From contig JAULBX010017081.1 in assembly GCA_032358255.1 (NCBI GenBank), forward strand, positions 1-64,000: 64,000 nucleotides of DNA. The letters run 5' to 3'. Source of the DNA: Heterotrichella gracilis. Its lineage: Eukaryota > Sar > Xanthophyceae > Tribonematales > Xanthonemataceae. A program made the translations under genes and the position numbers. This document shows, in pieces, positions 1 to 13,500 of the stretch (position 1 is its first letter; every line of letters begins with the position of its first letter). Under the pieces are notes generated by a model. The model saw nothing but the letters and a program-made list of their open reading frames with translations. It did not search any database and was not told the origin of the DNA.

Positions 1-254
1 TAGGACTGGGGTGAGGCATACCCAGACATGCTAACCTGGCTTCGAAGCTGGAAAGCAAATACTTACTTACTTACTTAGGGCTCCTCATGATCAAAGAAAA
101 AATAGAAAAATGTTGTCTAGAGAGATAAAGAGGTGAAGAAAGATGCTGTAACCCCCATGACTTAACCTGCTGCGTTGGAACATTAGCCCTATCCATGCAG
201 CTAATGGCATGTGCGCTTTGGCATAAGCATGCGGCGCAAACCTCATGCACGTAC

Positions 255-3200
255 CTTGGTAGCAAAGGCGCTCCTGTAGCCCCAGAACTCCACATCCAGC
301 AGCTCCCCAGATACCTGGTGCTGCGCAGATCTTACGTGCTCCCCGCCACAGCCCCCATCCACGTACACACAGCTGAAGTTGCCCGTCGACAGGATCACCT
401 GCACGGTTGGCGGGGCAATGATCACATAGGCGATAAAATGCAATATTGTGGGGCAAAGTGATAAGCCTTGCGCAAGGCTGGCTGCTAACCTGGTAGTACT
501 ACTGGAAGGCATGTAAGTGTATTACTATTTATTTTGATTTTAAAAAAAAGCACTAATTTTAGTATTATTATTAATACTAGCCCGATGATCACCTGCACAG
601 CTGGCGTGCACTGATCCAACTCCTGCTGGAGCCTGGTGGCCTCAGCTCCAATGGGAGTAGTCGGTGACGGTGGCGGTGGCGCTGATGCTGAGAAGCCCGA
701 GAGGATGTCCCGGATCACGGCGATATGCGCGTTAGTGGCGCATGCGTCCAAGTGCTGGAGAGAGATGCTGAGATGCGCCTGGGTGGCCAGCTTGTCCTGC
801 AAAAGCACAAGAAACATGATCTAACAACTAATTGATTTGCCTAGCCTTTCACGCAGTTGTAATCGTACGTGGTAGTGCAATGTCTCCAGTGCCCCATGCC
901 ACAATGCTTAGGTTTTAGGGTTCAGCGGCATGACCAAACCTCTGGTAGCCTGCACAGGCCAGCGATGATCTGGCAGCTGGTTGGTTTCACCAGGCTCCAC
1001 TGGGCCATCGCAGGCACCTAGGGTTTAGGGTTCAGTCTTTAGGGTTTAGCGGCATGCCACGATACCCTACCTCTGGTAGCCTGCACAGGCCAGCAGTGAT
1101 CTGGCAGCTGGTTGGCTTCACCAGGCTCCACTGGGCCATGGCGGGCGCTGTTTCGCTGCCCAGGCTTAGCTGCAGCGCTGTGGCATTGATGCTGATGTGG
1201 TGGTACAGGTAGGCTTGGGCCAGCGCCTCCTCGTCGCCCACGGATGACAGCCCCGCCTGCACATACAAACAAATCAGCAGCTCATGAGTCATGACCCAAG
1301 CTCTTCTTATATTTCATGCGGCAGGGTTTGCCTGCATCTTACCATACCTAGCACTAAAACAAATGTTGTGGGGGTTGAGGTACACGTGCATCAACGCCTG
1401 TTCATTGCCAATGCATGCCTACCCCCCTCAAATTTAGCTTCCCACAGTCTGGTGGGGATGTTTGGTGAAATGTCATGTAAGGCCAGTGCACACCCACCTG
1501 AACTCGTTCCAGCAATGTATCCACGTCCGCATGCTTGCTGGGCTCTGGAGGCTGGATGGTAAGTCGGCCCAGGGTCAATATGACTGATTGGGCATCCACA
1601 TCTGCGCCTTGCGGGCGAAGAATGACCATCCCATCCTCCACCTAAAAGCAGCCAAGGTTTAGGGTTCGAATTTGCTGGTTGGTGCTGAACAATGTTGCAC
1701 ACTTGGACAAGTATATTTCAAGTCAAAAAGATCAGTACTGACCATGCGCATGTACACGCAGGGCTGTGCTGCTAAGGTGCAATCAGTGGCACAAACTCTA
1801 TCATGCCTGCGCAGTTTGCACTTGAGCCTAAGCTAAGTAGGGCGGTACCCTCCGTCCGCATGCCATTGGTGGAGCCAAATGTTAGCCAATGAGGAGGCTA
1901 AATCCAAGCTTGCAAAGCACAAACCTGAACGATGTACTGCAGCTGCGACGTCAGCGGCCCCAAGTACGAGACCTTCCCCAGCATCCTCCCTGGCGCGGTC
2001 TCCAGGTCATTTATCGCCGCCATCATGCGCGCCTCATGGGTGTCGGTTGGCAGATCGGAAATGAGAGCGCCCAACAGGCGAAGGCAGGGCAGCTGTACAA
2101 TGGCCTTCAGAGGTCTAATCACCACTCGCAGCCGTGCGCCTGTAGCAAGAAAACCCCTGTCATGACCAACCTTGTAAGACAACCATAAACCCAACACCCT
2201 AAACCCTAAATCCTACACTGCAAATCCTACACCCTAAACAGGAAACCATCCACATCCCCCACAATCACCCAACCATGGAAGACATGAAGGCATGAACAGC
2301 AACCGTAATAAGCTATTATCAAAGTCGTGGAAACATGCCGACAGGATGTGATGCAAGAGGTATGCTCACCTGAAGGGCGGGCATCTGAAGCTTGCCTCTG
2401 GGTGTACTGCGCCTTGATGATGGAACTAGTCACTGATGGTGATGACCGACCTGATACTTGCCCTGCATCACATGAGGTGTGAACCACCCCATCATTTTCA
2501 GATTGTAGAGGAAGAAACAAAGCGAGGGGCCAAAATGTATAGGTCCTGTGTTCCTGGCAAGCAAATGCTGCTATTGGCAACTCGTTGTGCCCTTTTGCTG
2601 GCAGGCAATTATTAGTGTGTATATATTTCCAATCAAGAATTACAAGGAAAAAGCCGTACGTTCATCCCAGCGCAAGAGCAGGCACTCTGTCACTCCAGGC
2701 CCATGGCTGCACAGGTCATGGGCATCCATATCCGCCACCGTCATGGTGACTTCAGTGCTCCCATACTGGTGGTTCCCATCCACCCGCAGGTCGTTCAGTT
2801 GCAAGGACATGATTGGCTGAGGCGCGTCAAGCTTGGTGGTGTGTACAGTCAGTGCTGCGTTTGATAACTGCAACAAGAGCAAACAGTGAATAGTTTCATG
2901 ATTTAATTACATGCCATGTGATGAATACAATCACTCAATGGTGAAAGTACATTTTGGAGACTGCATATGGTCCATGCATACGAATGCATGCACAATCTCG
3001 CATTTGTAATGCATTTAAAACGAGGCGTTGACACCAACACATTGACAAGATGTAGAAAGTATTCTATGTTCAAATCCAATGTTGATGTAGGAATAAATAC
3101 ACTTACCCGGACCAGCAAGGCCAGCTGTATGCTCTTTGGTGGTTGGTGCACATCCACATCAGCCTCCGAATCAAAGTCAAGGACATCGTACAGCTCCTGT

Positions 3201-6200
3201 ATGTCTGTCTCTGAGGGAGCGCGAGACAGCGAGCTTGCGCTCGTGGGCTCATAGCCCAGGTCATCGGCAACGCTGTACAGCCCCCAAGCAAACCAGCCCT
3301 TCTTCCTGTGATTACAGAGAGCAGTCAGTTCAGGTGTCATGACTCCAACCCCTCGGCCGCCAAACTGCAATTTAAAGGCATTTAGCACCAACTTCAATTG
3401 GATCAATGTTAGAGGTTGATGCAAGGAAGTACCTTGAAGTCTCAGCCTCCCCAGCCCCTCCCGCTGCCCCTCCAGACTGCTCCATGTGCTTCTCCAAAGC
3501 CTTCTCTGCCAGGGACCTGAACAGCAGGATGTCTGCAATGTCCAGCTCCTCCTCCAATGAATGCAGCTCCTGCTGATCCTTGGGATCCTGCATAAAAAAA
3601 ATGTGCATCAGTACTGTCTACATGAGAATACTAGTCTTTTATGGATGACACCCACCAGTCCTTCATGCAGTCATGTGACAAGGACCACCCATGCATCATG
3701 CAGTCTTCTAATGAGAACCTTCAGTTCCTGATTCTGTCTTCTGAAACATAAACACAAAGTAATTCGTGCTTCCTAACCCACAACTCAAATGCATGGTCAC
3801 TCAGGAATGCATGTACGTACTGTGTTAGCTGTGTTTGCTAGTGCCTCCAGACCGGGCCATACCGAACCCACCACCTCAACTCCTTGCCAAACTGCAATTG
3901 CTGGGATGCATGTCACGTGCTGTCCACCAGACTACTCACCTGCTTTGCAGCAGAGGATGGCCCCTTTTGCAGCAGCTGGAGCTTGCGTTCGTACAGCGCT
4001 ATGTACCACCTTCGCTTGTGCCTCCAGGTGGCCCAGGACTTCCTGTTGCCGGTGCCCAGCCAAGACTGCTGTGTGCTGTGAAGGTCAGCAACCACCGACT
4101 TGATGGCGTACTGCCACACTTTCCTGCAAAACAGAACACACAAATCACCTTTACAATCACAGCCACAACAGCTTTAGGGTGTAGGGTGTAGGGTTGCTCC
4201 GTGCCCAGCCATGACTGTTGCGTACTGCTACACTTTCCTGCAAAACAGCACACAGGTAACCTAGGGGCCATCCTCTGCTGCAAAACAGGTGAGCAGTCTG
4301 GTGCATAGCACGTTTGATGTATCCCAGCAAATGCACCGCAGTATGAATGCAACGATGGATACCGTGTTGGGATTTACATATCTTCATTTACCTTAGATCC
4401 CTTGACCATACTGGAGACTGTTTGTTCAATGAATGAGGATGGCATGAGGATAAAGCCGCATGCACAGTCAAAGTAGGGTTTATCATTTTAGGTTCTGCAG
4501 AGCCAGAATTGCGCCCTCACCGCCATGGCCATGACCCTGAGCGGCATGCACCTCAGGGTTTAGGGTTTTAAGGTCGCGCGCTCACCGCCAGGACACCGCC
4601 GCCGTCCCCGAGCGCCAGCCGTTGGGCCGCAGGTGTGCGTATTTGCAGCGGATGGCGTTGGTGGTGATGGTGTCCGCAAGCGTTGCCAGCGGGGCCAGCT
4701 GCTGCTTGCGCACGTCCATCTGGATGTCCCTGACCACAACCGCTGCACTGATCCTGACCTGGGGCTCGTGCCCCACCGCCCCCCTGTTGCTGAACATCTT
4801 GAGCCGCAGGCCGCCCCCCACCGGCCGCAGCATGTCCCACCCCTCGCCGCCACCGCCACCACCAACACCAACACCGCCACCACCACCGCCGCCAACACCA
4901 TCTCCAATGCCACCACTGCCGTCACTGGCTGCGTGTTCCGAGGTGGGTCCTGGGTTGCAGTACAGCGACAGGCCCTCCAGCAATAGCACCTTGCCCATCA
5001 CATGCACCTGCGGGGGAGACAGGGTTGAGCACATGGAGCAGATTGCATGAAGCCAACAAGCGCCCAAAGCAGTGGAATGCATGAAGCTGCGGCAATCGCT
5101 GCATGCACGGATTCACATAATTTTATGTAAATGCCGCGGGTGCCCACCACAGGCATGAGGCAGAAAACTCCAAAAACAAACCCATGGATGAGCCGTAGGG
5201 AAGCGTACCCGCTTGCTATCCGAAGCGCTCTCCGTGCGGTCAGGGACATCCCAAAAGAGGTCCATAGCCCTGGGATCCGCCTCTGGGACTGTCTGCATGA
5301 GCGCCAATCGCACACCCACTTCCATGCCCGCCGCTGAGGTAGATACATCGTCCTGCACGATGGCACGAGGACATCAGAAGCAGTCATTCACAGCAGCCTT
5401 GCTTAGTTTTGCACTAAATGGGATGCGCTCGGCAGTCAAACCTTGTATATTAAAAAAGGAGCCTGGAATTGCACCTGCATGTCCTGAACGAGCTGAAGAT
5501 TAATGAGCAGGATGGCGGTCATGCGTGACAGGGAGGACAACCACAGCCCTGGCTTGCCCTTGCCAGAGATAGCTTTTTTCCATACGGGTACGCAGCTTGC
5601 ACGATCAAAACCCTAAAACCTAAACTGTAAACCCTAAACCTTGCACAAGACTGCACCTGGGACTGCACACCATGTACACATCGTGCACGTCCTTGATGGT
5701 CCCCACTACTCAGGGTTTTCGCTCAGCCCAAAACCCTAGCACCTTAACCCTAAACCCCAAATGACTGCACCTGGAACTGCACGTGCACGTCCTTGATGGT
5801 CAGCTGCAGCTTGTTGAGCAGAATGGTGGCCAGGCGCGATATGATTGACCACCACAGCCCTGGCTTGCCCTCCCCGGGACTGGCCTTTTCAGACGCCAGG
5901 CGCTGAGAAAGCTTTTCCAGCTCCGCCGCAGCAAGCTTGGCCTGTTTGGAGTGCTTCTGGCGGGTTGCTGCGGGCCCCTCCTCCAGGTCGCTTTCTGATT
6001 GGTGGGTGATGAGCACGCGCACGTTGGAGAGTTCCACCACGATTGGCTGGCTGCCGAGGTTGCGCCATGGCACCTGAATGGGTATGGTGTTTAGGGTTTA
6101 GGGTTTCTGGTTAGGGTTCAGCGTTGCGCCAGGTGCCTGTACAGATAAATAGGAACAGGATCCAGAGTAGCGGTCGGCCTTGCAACAGCATCTGCCACTC

Positions 6201-6810
6201 AACCCTATCCTGACACTGCTTGTACCACCGCTGACGTGTTTTCTGCCGGTGGATGTTTGCACTGTGGTTCACGCGTGTTGGGAGTAGCAATGGGTGGGAC
6301 TGTGCTACCCTGGCTGTCAGTGGTGGCACCCAGAAGGGTTTCCAAGGTGGCCCACCTGTATCTGGCACCTGCCGATGACCCCCTTGTGCAGCTTCACAGG
6401 GAGCTGCAGGTAGTCAAAGGCGTTGTCCCGGAACTGCACATTCTCCAGCACCAGGCCCGCCCTCCAGGCTGCCAAGGGCACAACCACAGCCGTTTCAGCA
6501 GGTGGGAAAAAAACATGTTTTTGTTTAGAAAACAAGGTGGCCTAAGAGACACCGCCGCAGCGGTGAACTGGACCAAGCAAGGGTGTTGTTATGCATGCAC
6601 TGGACCAACACTGTATCATACATACTCCCTCCACAACCGTCCAAGTATATGGAATGACACCAAAACAGAGGTATAAAGGCACAGGGCAAGCAGTGGCATA
6701 GGCATAGAGGGCGTACCGCTCCACAAGCTGATCCGCAGCTGGTCCTTACTAACATCGATGAACTGGCCCAGGTAGCTGGCAAGTAGGTCAGAAACCCAGC
6801 CCTCGAACAT
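255..6810 (-). CDS. VPS13: VPS13-family bridge-like lipid transfer protein, N-terminal part (15 exons, continues off the left edge)
   Basis: VPS13 proteins form long hydrophobic grooves that move phospholipids at membrane contact sites. Exons read from the right are 6717-6810, 6356-6468, 5771-6073, 5209-5352, 4586-5007, 3940-4123, 3433-3587, 3107-3305, 2660-2867, 2370-2462, 1925-2139, 1498-1641, 1071-1256, 593-796 and 255-398. All use GT-AG and all phases agree, giving 936 open codons. The start MFEGWVSDLLASYLG, then LVLENVQFRDNAFDYLQLPV, then VPWRNLGSQP match the chorein-N domain in order. The segment KVWQYAIKSVV with WYIALYERKL, and LEEELDIADILLFRSLAEK, are further VPS13 hallmarks. Residues about 240-275 carry a Gly-rich insert that family members normally lack. 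Bases 1-254 look like intron. Several introns hold degraded exon copies. The family is certain; exon 10 is the least sure exon. Confidence 0.9.
928..1016 (-). repeat. Degenerate copy of VPS13 exon 13 (3' part)
   Basis: This stretch repeats the 3' part of the exon at 1071-1256 in the same orientation (shared core around the words for LVKPTSCQIT). It is separated from the exon by a TTTAGGG run at about 1018-1050. The copy has substitutions and is not needed in the reading frame. Confidence 0.85.
4192..4252 (-). repeat. Degenerate partial copies of VPS13 exon 6
   Basis: The segment repeats the acceptor side and first codons of the exon at 3940-4123 (both contain the words tactgc.acactttcctgc) but lacks the conserved KVWQYAIKS reading. 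A telomere-like gtgtagggtgtaggg run lies between the copy and the exon. Confidence 0.75.
5471..5700 (-). repeat. Two degenerate partial copies of VPS13 exon 3
   Basis: Bases 5471-5570 and 5652-5700 are diverged repeats of the 3' end of the exon at 5771-6073, which encodes the stretch ending QLTIKDVHVQFQ. They share the donor-side sequence and the word gcacgtccttgatggt. CCCTAAA-type runs separate the copies at about 5608-5642 and 5725-5760. They are not used in the phase-consistent model. Confidence 0.8.
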
Positions 6811-7508
6811 CGTTACTAGTCAGACACTCTCATTGGTTCACAACCTCAAGCTTGCGGCACCGGCTGACCTCTGCACCGCACGTTTACCAGCGGAGAAAAC
6901 ATGTGAAAGTTGGCCTAAGTTACTAATGCATGCATATTGGCGCACAAAACCGTGGCCCGCTGTGTGGCTTGGGCCGGCAGGGTATTGTTGCTGCGTCGAG
7001 CGTTAAAGCAGAGTACTCGTTGTTATGAAGTGTAAAAGCCAACAGTCGGTGGTGCTTTCGCCCTTGGCCTGGTGGCTGCCTCGTCACAACCCACTGAACC
7101 AATAGGCAACGCTGGGTCTCAGAGACTGGTGCACGGCTGAGGTATTTTTAAGGCCACCATCTCGAGGTTTGCTTCACAAGAGGGGTCGCCAACCCCCACA
7201 CAGGTTGCTAAACCGTGTGTGTGTGTGACTGCGTCTTTGAGGGCACGTGCACGAACTCCCGCCCTTTCCTCCTTTGCTTTCCTTGGGAATGGCCCGCACA
7301 AAGGCTTGGTCATTGCCGTGATTCAAAGACAGTTCTTTAGGTCGAGCCTCTCTTTTGCCTCCTCTATAGAAGTCCATAACCGCCTGGTGTACCTCTGACA
7401 CGATACATGCAGTAGAACCCAATACACCGCAGGAATGAGGGGACAGCCCCTCTGCGTCCAACTCGGCTGTATTCCACCTTAATCGTTCGTATCACTTGAA
7501 GCAGCACC
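6811..7508. promoter_or_regulatory. Divergent intergenic region between VPS13 and the coiled-coil gene
   Basis: About 700 bases separate two start codons pointing away from each other, so both promoters must lie here. There is no long ORF, no recognisable TATA box that I would defend, and no telomere-like run. Confidence 0.5.
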
Positions 7509-10500
7509 ATGCACTGGAAACGTACGAAAACTCCCAACTTGGACGGTGACAAGGAGGATGGGCAACCAATGCCCCCGGAACCAGCACTGCAGCAACAGGA
7601 CCGTCCAGGTTTGACAGCGCGTATCACGGGGTGGTTGCGAGGGAGCAGCCCTGGATCTCAAGGATCAAGCTCCCAAGCCAGTGGGAAAACATGGGCCAAC
7701 AACTTCCTCAACCTGCCAGGTAAGCACCAACAGTTTGCACATGCATGCATATGGAAAGCCGTGGGTGAAAACGGATCCATCTCGGGTTTGTGCCATCAGC
7801 GGCTCGTGAATACGAGTATTTTACTTCGACACGTCTTCCTGAGTGCCAGTTGCTGAAACTTAACGTGGTGGCAAGCAAGTTGGCAACCTTGTGGGGCCAG
7901 TGTGCCGACCCCAAGAACGGCTTCCAAGCTGGGTTCCCCACCGGCTTGTGACCTATCGTTATGGTGGAGATAGACCCAACCTAGCGTTGGCAGTGGTGTT
8001 GTCGTCCAGATATACCCATCTGCTTGTCTGCCTGCCTGAGGAACAGCACAGACTGGGTGCAAATGTTGCACTGTCAACTGTTTGGCCTCAGGGAACGAAC
8101 TCACGGGTGCCAGCAGTGCTTTCAAAAGCGTGGCCAACTGCTCCCCGCCAAAACCTTGCCCCCCGATTGGTCTATTGACCCCCCACACTGTCAACTGCTT
8201 GACTTCAAGGAATGCCCTGACCGGTGCCACCGGCGCCTTCACAAGGGTCTATGAAACCCTAAATCCCAACTTTGCTGCTTGCACAGGAAACGCACTCACG
8301 GGTGCCACCGGGGCCTTCAAGAAGCTCACCGGCAAGGAAAAGTGGCAGAGCTACGAGGAAGCCAAGGTCAAGCTGGAGGCCAAAGCTGCGGGCGCCTGTG
8401 GCCAAGCCAGGCTGGAGCTCCTCTCAGGCTGGTGTGCTGCTCTCAAAGAGCTCGCACCTGTGGGGAGCATAGTCTCCTCGCTCCCCCAAACCAGCTGCCA
8501 GAGGGACGCTGAGTGGCTGCTCATCTCCCCCACTGGGGGCAAGAGGGTGGAGTGCCTGCTGAACCAGGAGCACGGGCAAAAGGTAGGTCAGCCTGCAATG
8601 GCTTTGGGATCACCGTTCAGCCGCCTGCACAACCAGCCACATAGGCACACAGCTACCTACACTGCCACCTATACTGCCACCTTCGGGCTACCCACCTTCA
8701 CCTATGTGACCACCAGCCACACGCCCCACATACTTACACTGACCGCCTGACACACGCCTATATTATACAATGCCCGCCTGACACATGAGAAGGGCAGCGT
8801 GTGTGCAGGAGGTAGGATCGTGAACCCCTAAAACCTAATTGCAAACTGCAGCGGCCTGCGTGCAGGAGGTGGCGACGCTGTCCTAAACCACAACCCCTGC
8901 ATTCTAAACCCTAAAACCCTAACTTTTGCGCGCGGTGGCCTGTGTGCAGGAGGTTGAGACGCTGTACATGGACGTCTATGGGGAGCCAATGTCCTTCAGG
9001 GACGTCTTCTTGTCCAGCAAGGCCCTGGAAAACACTGTGAAAGGTAGGCGCCACCAACCACCACACCGCTGAGCACATGCATATGTGCACCTCCTTCATG
9101 TGGCCAATTTGGGTTATAACACCTCTGCACTGGTAGGCTGCCTTCCATTGAATCCTAAATCCTGTACCTAACTTGGAGCTGTTTTTTGCCCAACCACGAA
9201 CACTTTGATAAATGTATAAGTACAGTTGCAAGGGATCTTTAGGGGGGATACAACCCTAGGATACCCCCTTCATGCACCCTTGCTCATGCACTGGGAAATG
9301 CTGCAGGCTACATCCAGAACCCAGCTGAAACCGAGGAGGAGGAGGAGTTGTGCTACGCGCTGCTTCGCCTGTGCCTCACCGCGGGCGATGAGGTCATCCT
9401 GCAGCTGGTGAACGTCATCAGCCGACTGTCGTGCTCAGCAGCGCACCACAAGGAGCATGTGCTCATGTCCAGCGAGGCCATGCTGGCAAAGGTAAAATGC
9501 CATAAATATTTCATATCTCCAGAGGTGTGGGAGGGGGATATCCTACAATAAATCCTGAGCGCAGTAGCGTGTGTGGAAATGATAAACCTTAAGCGGGCGA
9601 CGAGGTCATCCTGCAGCTGGTGAACGTCATCAGCTGCCTGTCGTGCTCAGCAGCGCGCCCCAAGGAACACGTGCTCATGTCCAGCGAGGCAATGCTGGCA
9701 AAGGTATAAAATAAAATTCCTCTTTCTAACCCAAGGTTGCAGCTGGTGGATACCCTTAATCCTAAAGCAGTTGAGCGCATGTCAAGCTCAGCAGCGCACA
9801 ACAAGGAGCATGTGATGACGTCAAGCGAGGCCATGCTGGCACAGGTGTGCACTTAACCCTTAGTGTTGACATTGCTTAATCCTGTGAGGAAGTTTGCCTC
9901 CTCATAACTGTGAGGAAAGTGCCCTCCTCATATGTATACCATCCTTGGTTTGGCAGGTGTGCTCAGCAGTGAGCGCGCTCAAGTCGAGCGCTGAGGCTGA
10001 GATGCTTGACAGGAGGGCGTGCATCCTGAAGCAGGCAATCGAGGACAAGCTCCAGGGCCTTGCATCGGATGCTTGCCCGGAGCTTGATCAAGCAGATCTG
10101 GCTTCCCAGACCCCGGGGGCTGAGCTGTTGGAGCAGCAGCTTGACAGCACATTCACGGTGAGCTCAGGAAAATGCGTGAAAAGGAGATGAGTATTAATTA
10201 TTCACAGACTAAGCATTATATTTAATTAATTTGTGCACATTCTCGGTGAGCGTGGGGAAACTGCGTACAAAGAAATGATTAATTAATCGTTAACAGAAAA
10301 TGATCAATTCTTCATCATCAATATTACGTGCATGCCAGCACATTCACAGTGAGCTGGGTACACTTGTACACTTGCATGACCCTGTATTAGCGCGTCCAAA
10401 AAATTGCATGCATCAGGGGTGACGTCATTGTCAGTGGCTTGGGTGGGCAGGAGGCATGTCAGCTTACCTCATACCAACTGCCCCAAACACCCCACGGACG

Positions 10501-13500
10501 TATTCTCTTAATTCGTACATAAAAACAGCCGCACATCAATTAATTGACTTCCGCTGCAGATCGTCAAGTTGTGTGCCCAGCTGCAAAGCCTGGTGGCCCA
10601 GCGCGCTGCCCTAGTGGAAGGCGAGCAGGCCAACTTCTCAGCCGCAATTGCATGCAACCTTAGCACATACAGTACACCCCACGCCCTAATAATCCTGAAC
10701 CCAAACCCTGTATTTCACATAAACTGGTTATGTGTTTCCGCTGCAGATTGTTGAGTTGTGTGCCCAGCTGCAAAGCTTGGTGGCTCAGCGCGCTGCCCTG
10801 GTGGAAGGCGAGCAGGCCAACTTCTCAGCCGCAATTGCTGACCTGGTGCAGTGCAAGGAGGGCCTGGCCACTGCCGCGCTGTCCATTGAGCAGAAGATGC
10901 GTGACACGCAGGTGGAGCGCGAGAAGGGCGACGTGTTCAAAGGTAGGTTGTTGTCTGTTTATTATTTACGGTTGACGGTTTAGGGTCCAGGTCAACACCA
11001 AATCTAAAAAACGTATGCACGATCGTCGCCAGTCGCTGTCCTGTACCAATCTTCCAGCCATGCATGATCTATTATCGCCCTTGCGATTCATGTGCTTCAG
11101 CAAGTCCTCAATGGCGCATGCAGTTCGGAGGTTGGAGGAGATGAGCGTCAAGCTTTCAGCTGCCGCTGCTGACGTGCAGAGGCTTCAGGCAAAGAAGGCC
11201 CTGCTGGAGGCTGAGCTTGCTGATGTCACCGCAGAGTATCAGAGGGCGATGGCCAAGCAGGTGCGCACGACATGCACGCATTTGTGTAAAGGGTTAGCAT
11301 GTTAGCAATACAGCCGGAGTAGCACTTTGCTTATTGTAATGCATTATGCCCTGCTAGAGGCGGAGCTGGCTGGCGTCACTGCAGGGTTTCAGTGGGCGAT
11401 GGCCAAGCAGGTGGATGCGGCATGCGCGCACTTCGTGCCGGTGTTGATAAGGCACCATGCAAGCACTTGCCATGCTGGTATTTGGTCCAAAATGATGGCA
11501 CTGTGCATGTACCATTGTTTGATGTTTTGGCTTTGCAGGGCACTTGGTATCCACTGTCACCGCTAATGACATGGTGCCCTGCCAGTATTGACAAACGCTG
11601 CATGATGCAAACAATGTTAGGAAGCCATCAATGATGGTGCATGCGGATCCCAAGGATGCTGAGCATTCATGTTGTGGCTGTTGCAGGCTGATGTTGAGGA
11701 GAGCAGGAATGTGTTTGAGGAGGGGAGCGCGTTCACATTGGACGCACTTCTCTGCCAGCAGGTAGGATGGTGTTTTGTGTCATGCTTCACTGTTGCATTC
11801 CTTAGCTTTCTTGTTACCACCTCTGTATACACTACATGGAGGGGGAGGGGGGAAGGGATGCAATTCACCGTATGCTGTATGCTGTATGCTGTATGCAAAT
11901 ATCCTGACCCCCACCTCCATACTATGCTAAGTATACCCTTAACATACCATAGGAGGAGCTGACGGCTGCCCATGGCCGCCACGTGGCTGAAGCCGCCGCC
12001 ATCAGCGACTGCAGACAGCTCATGGAGATTGCCTCACGAGGGTAAGCCAAGTTTGTTGCATGTGGAGGAGGGCCATTCCCTGCCCCACTTCAAAACCCTA
12101 TCCGAAACCATATCCCATTATTTCTGAAGAAGGGGTGGGAGGGGGGAGGTCGGTGCAGCGCCATGGGTAGATCCCCTGCCATGCCATGCACCACAGGAGT
12201 GTTCAGTGTTTAGGGTTTTAAGGTCCCACTCTTGCACCCTGCAGGTACGCCAAGAAGGTTGCGTGCAAGCTAGACTTTGGGCTTTAGGCTTTAGGGTTTA
12301 GGGGAATTCTAGGGTTTGAGGTTCTGCTCTGGCACCCCGCAGGTATGCCAAGAAGGTCGCGTGCGAGCGCGAGTTTGTGCACCAGCTGCAGCACACCATG
12401 TGCCACGACTACGTGGCTGCAGCCACGCACCATTGCAGGTGGCAGCAGGCGCAGCTTGTGCTGCTGCTCAGGCAGCTGCAGTTCTGCACAGCGGAGTTGG
12501 ACGGTGGGTGCCATGATGATGATAAATTAAAAATACATTAAACGTAAATAATTAAATAAATGATTATAATAAATAATAAAATGCCATTGGCAGCAGGTGC
12601 AGCTGCTGCTGCTGCTGAGGCAGCTGCAGTTCTGCACAGCGGAGCTGGACGGTGGGTGCCATAGTATTTAGAGTATTAGAGGGTATTAAATCACCAATAA
12701 TAAATGGGAATTGTCGTGCTTCGGCAGCATAATAACAATGAATATACATTGTCATTGGCAGCAGGCAGTAACATCTGCTGTTGGTGCTAGTGCACTTCTG
12801 CACAGCGGTGCTGGACGGTGAGTTTAGCAACAACAAGGGTGTTGCATAACGAAACCAATTCCCAGCTGATATTCCCAGCTAATTAGCGTAACAAAATATA
12901 TTCCCAGCTTCTCAGCCAGGCAATGGATTCATTTGACACCGATCAGCGCTACGAGATGCGAGACAACAGCTGTGCGCACACCTGCATTGCATGACAAGTG
13001 TCATGGAAAATTGGTGGTTGACGCCCATTCCCCACCTGCGCAGGCTTGAAGGGCAAGGATGTGCGGCTGGCAGCGATCGGCATGGGCAGCATGATGGCTG
13101 ACGTGAGTACCAACCGGCAGCAGCTTCAGAACAAGTACCTGCAGGCTGAGCTGGCTTTCTACTCCCACCTCAAGCAGGTGGCTGCCATCCGGAGCTCGCT
13201 TGACATCATACTTGCCAAGGGCAGCCCCGCCAGCAAGGGCAACGCAGTGCACACGGTGAGTGGGTCCATCAAATCCACAAACCTCAGAAATAGATAAGTG
13301 TTTACAATGATCAAATTTGGGTTTATGATGGGGGTAAGAATGGGGTCATGCGCATGCTTATATATATATTTTTTTCCTGTCCAAGAAAGATTTCCATCAG
13401 GAGCTTGCTTGGGATCATTTTTCCCAAGGGGAGCTTCACCAGCAAGGGCAGCACAACTCAAATGGTGAGGCTTTCACCGGGTGATCAAATGCAAGCTATG

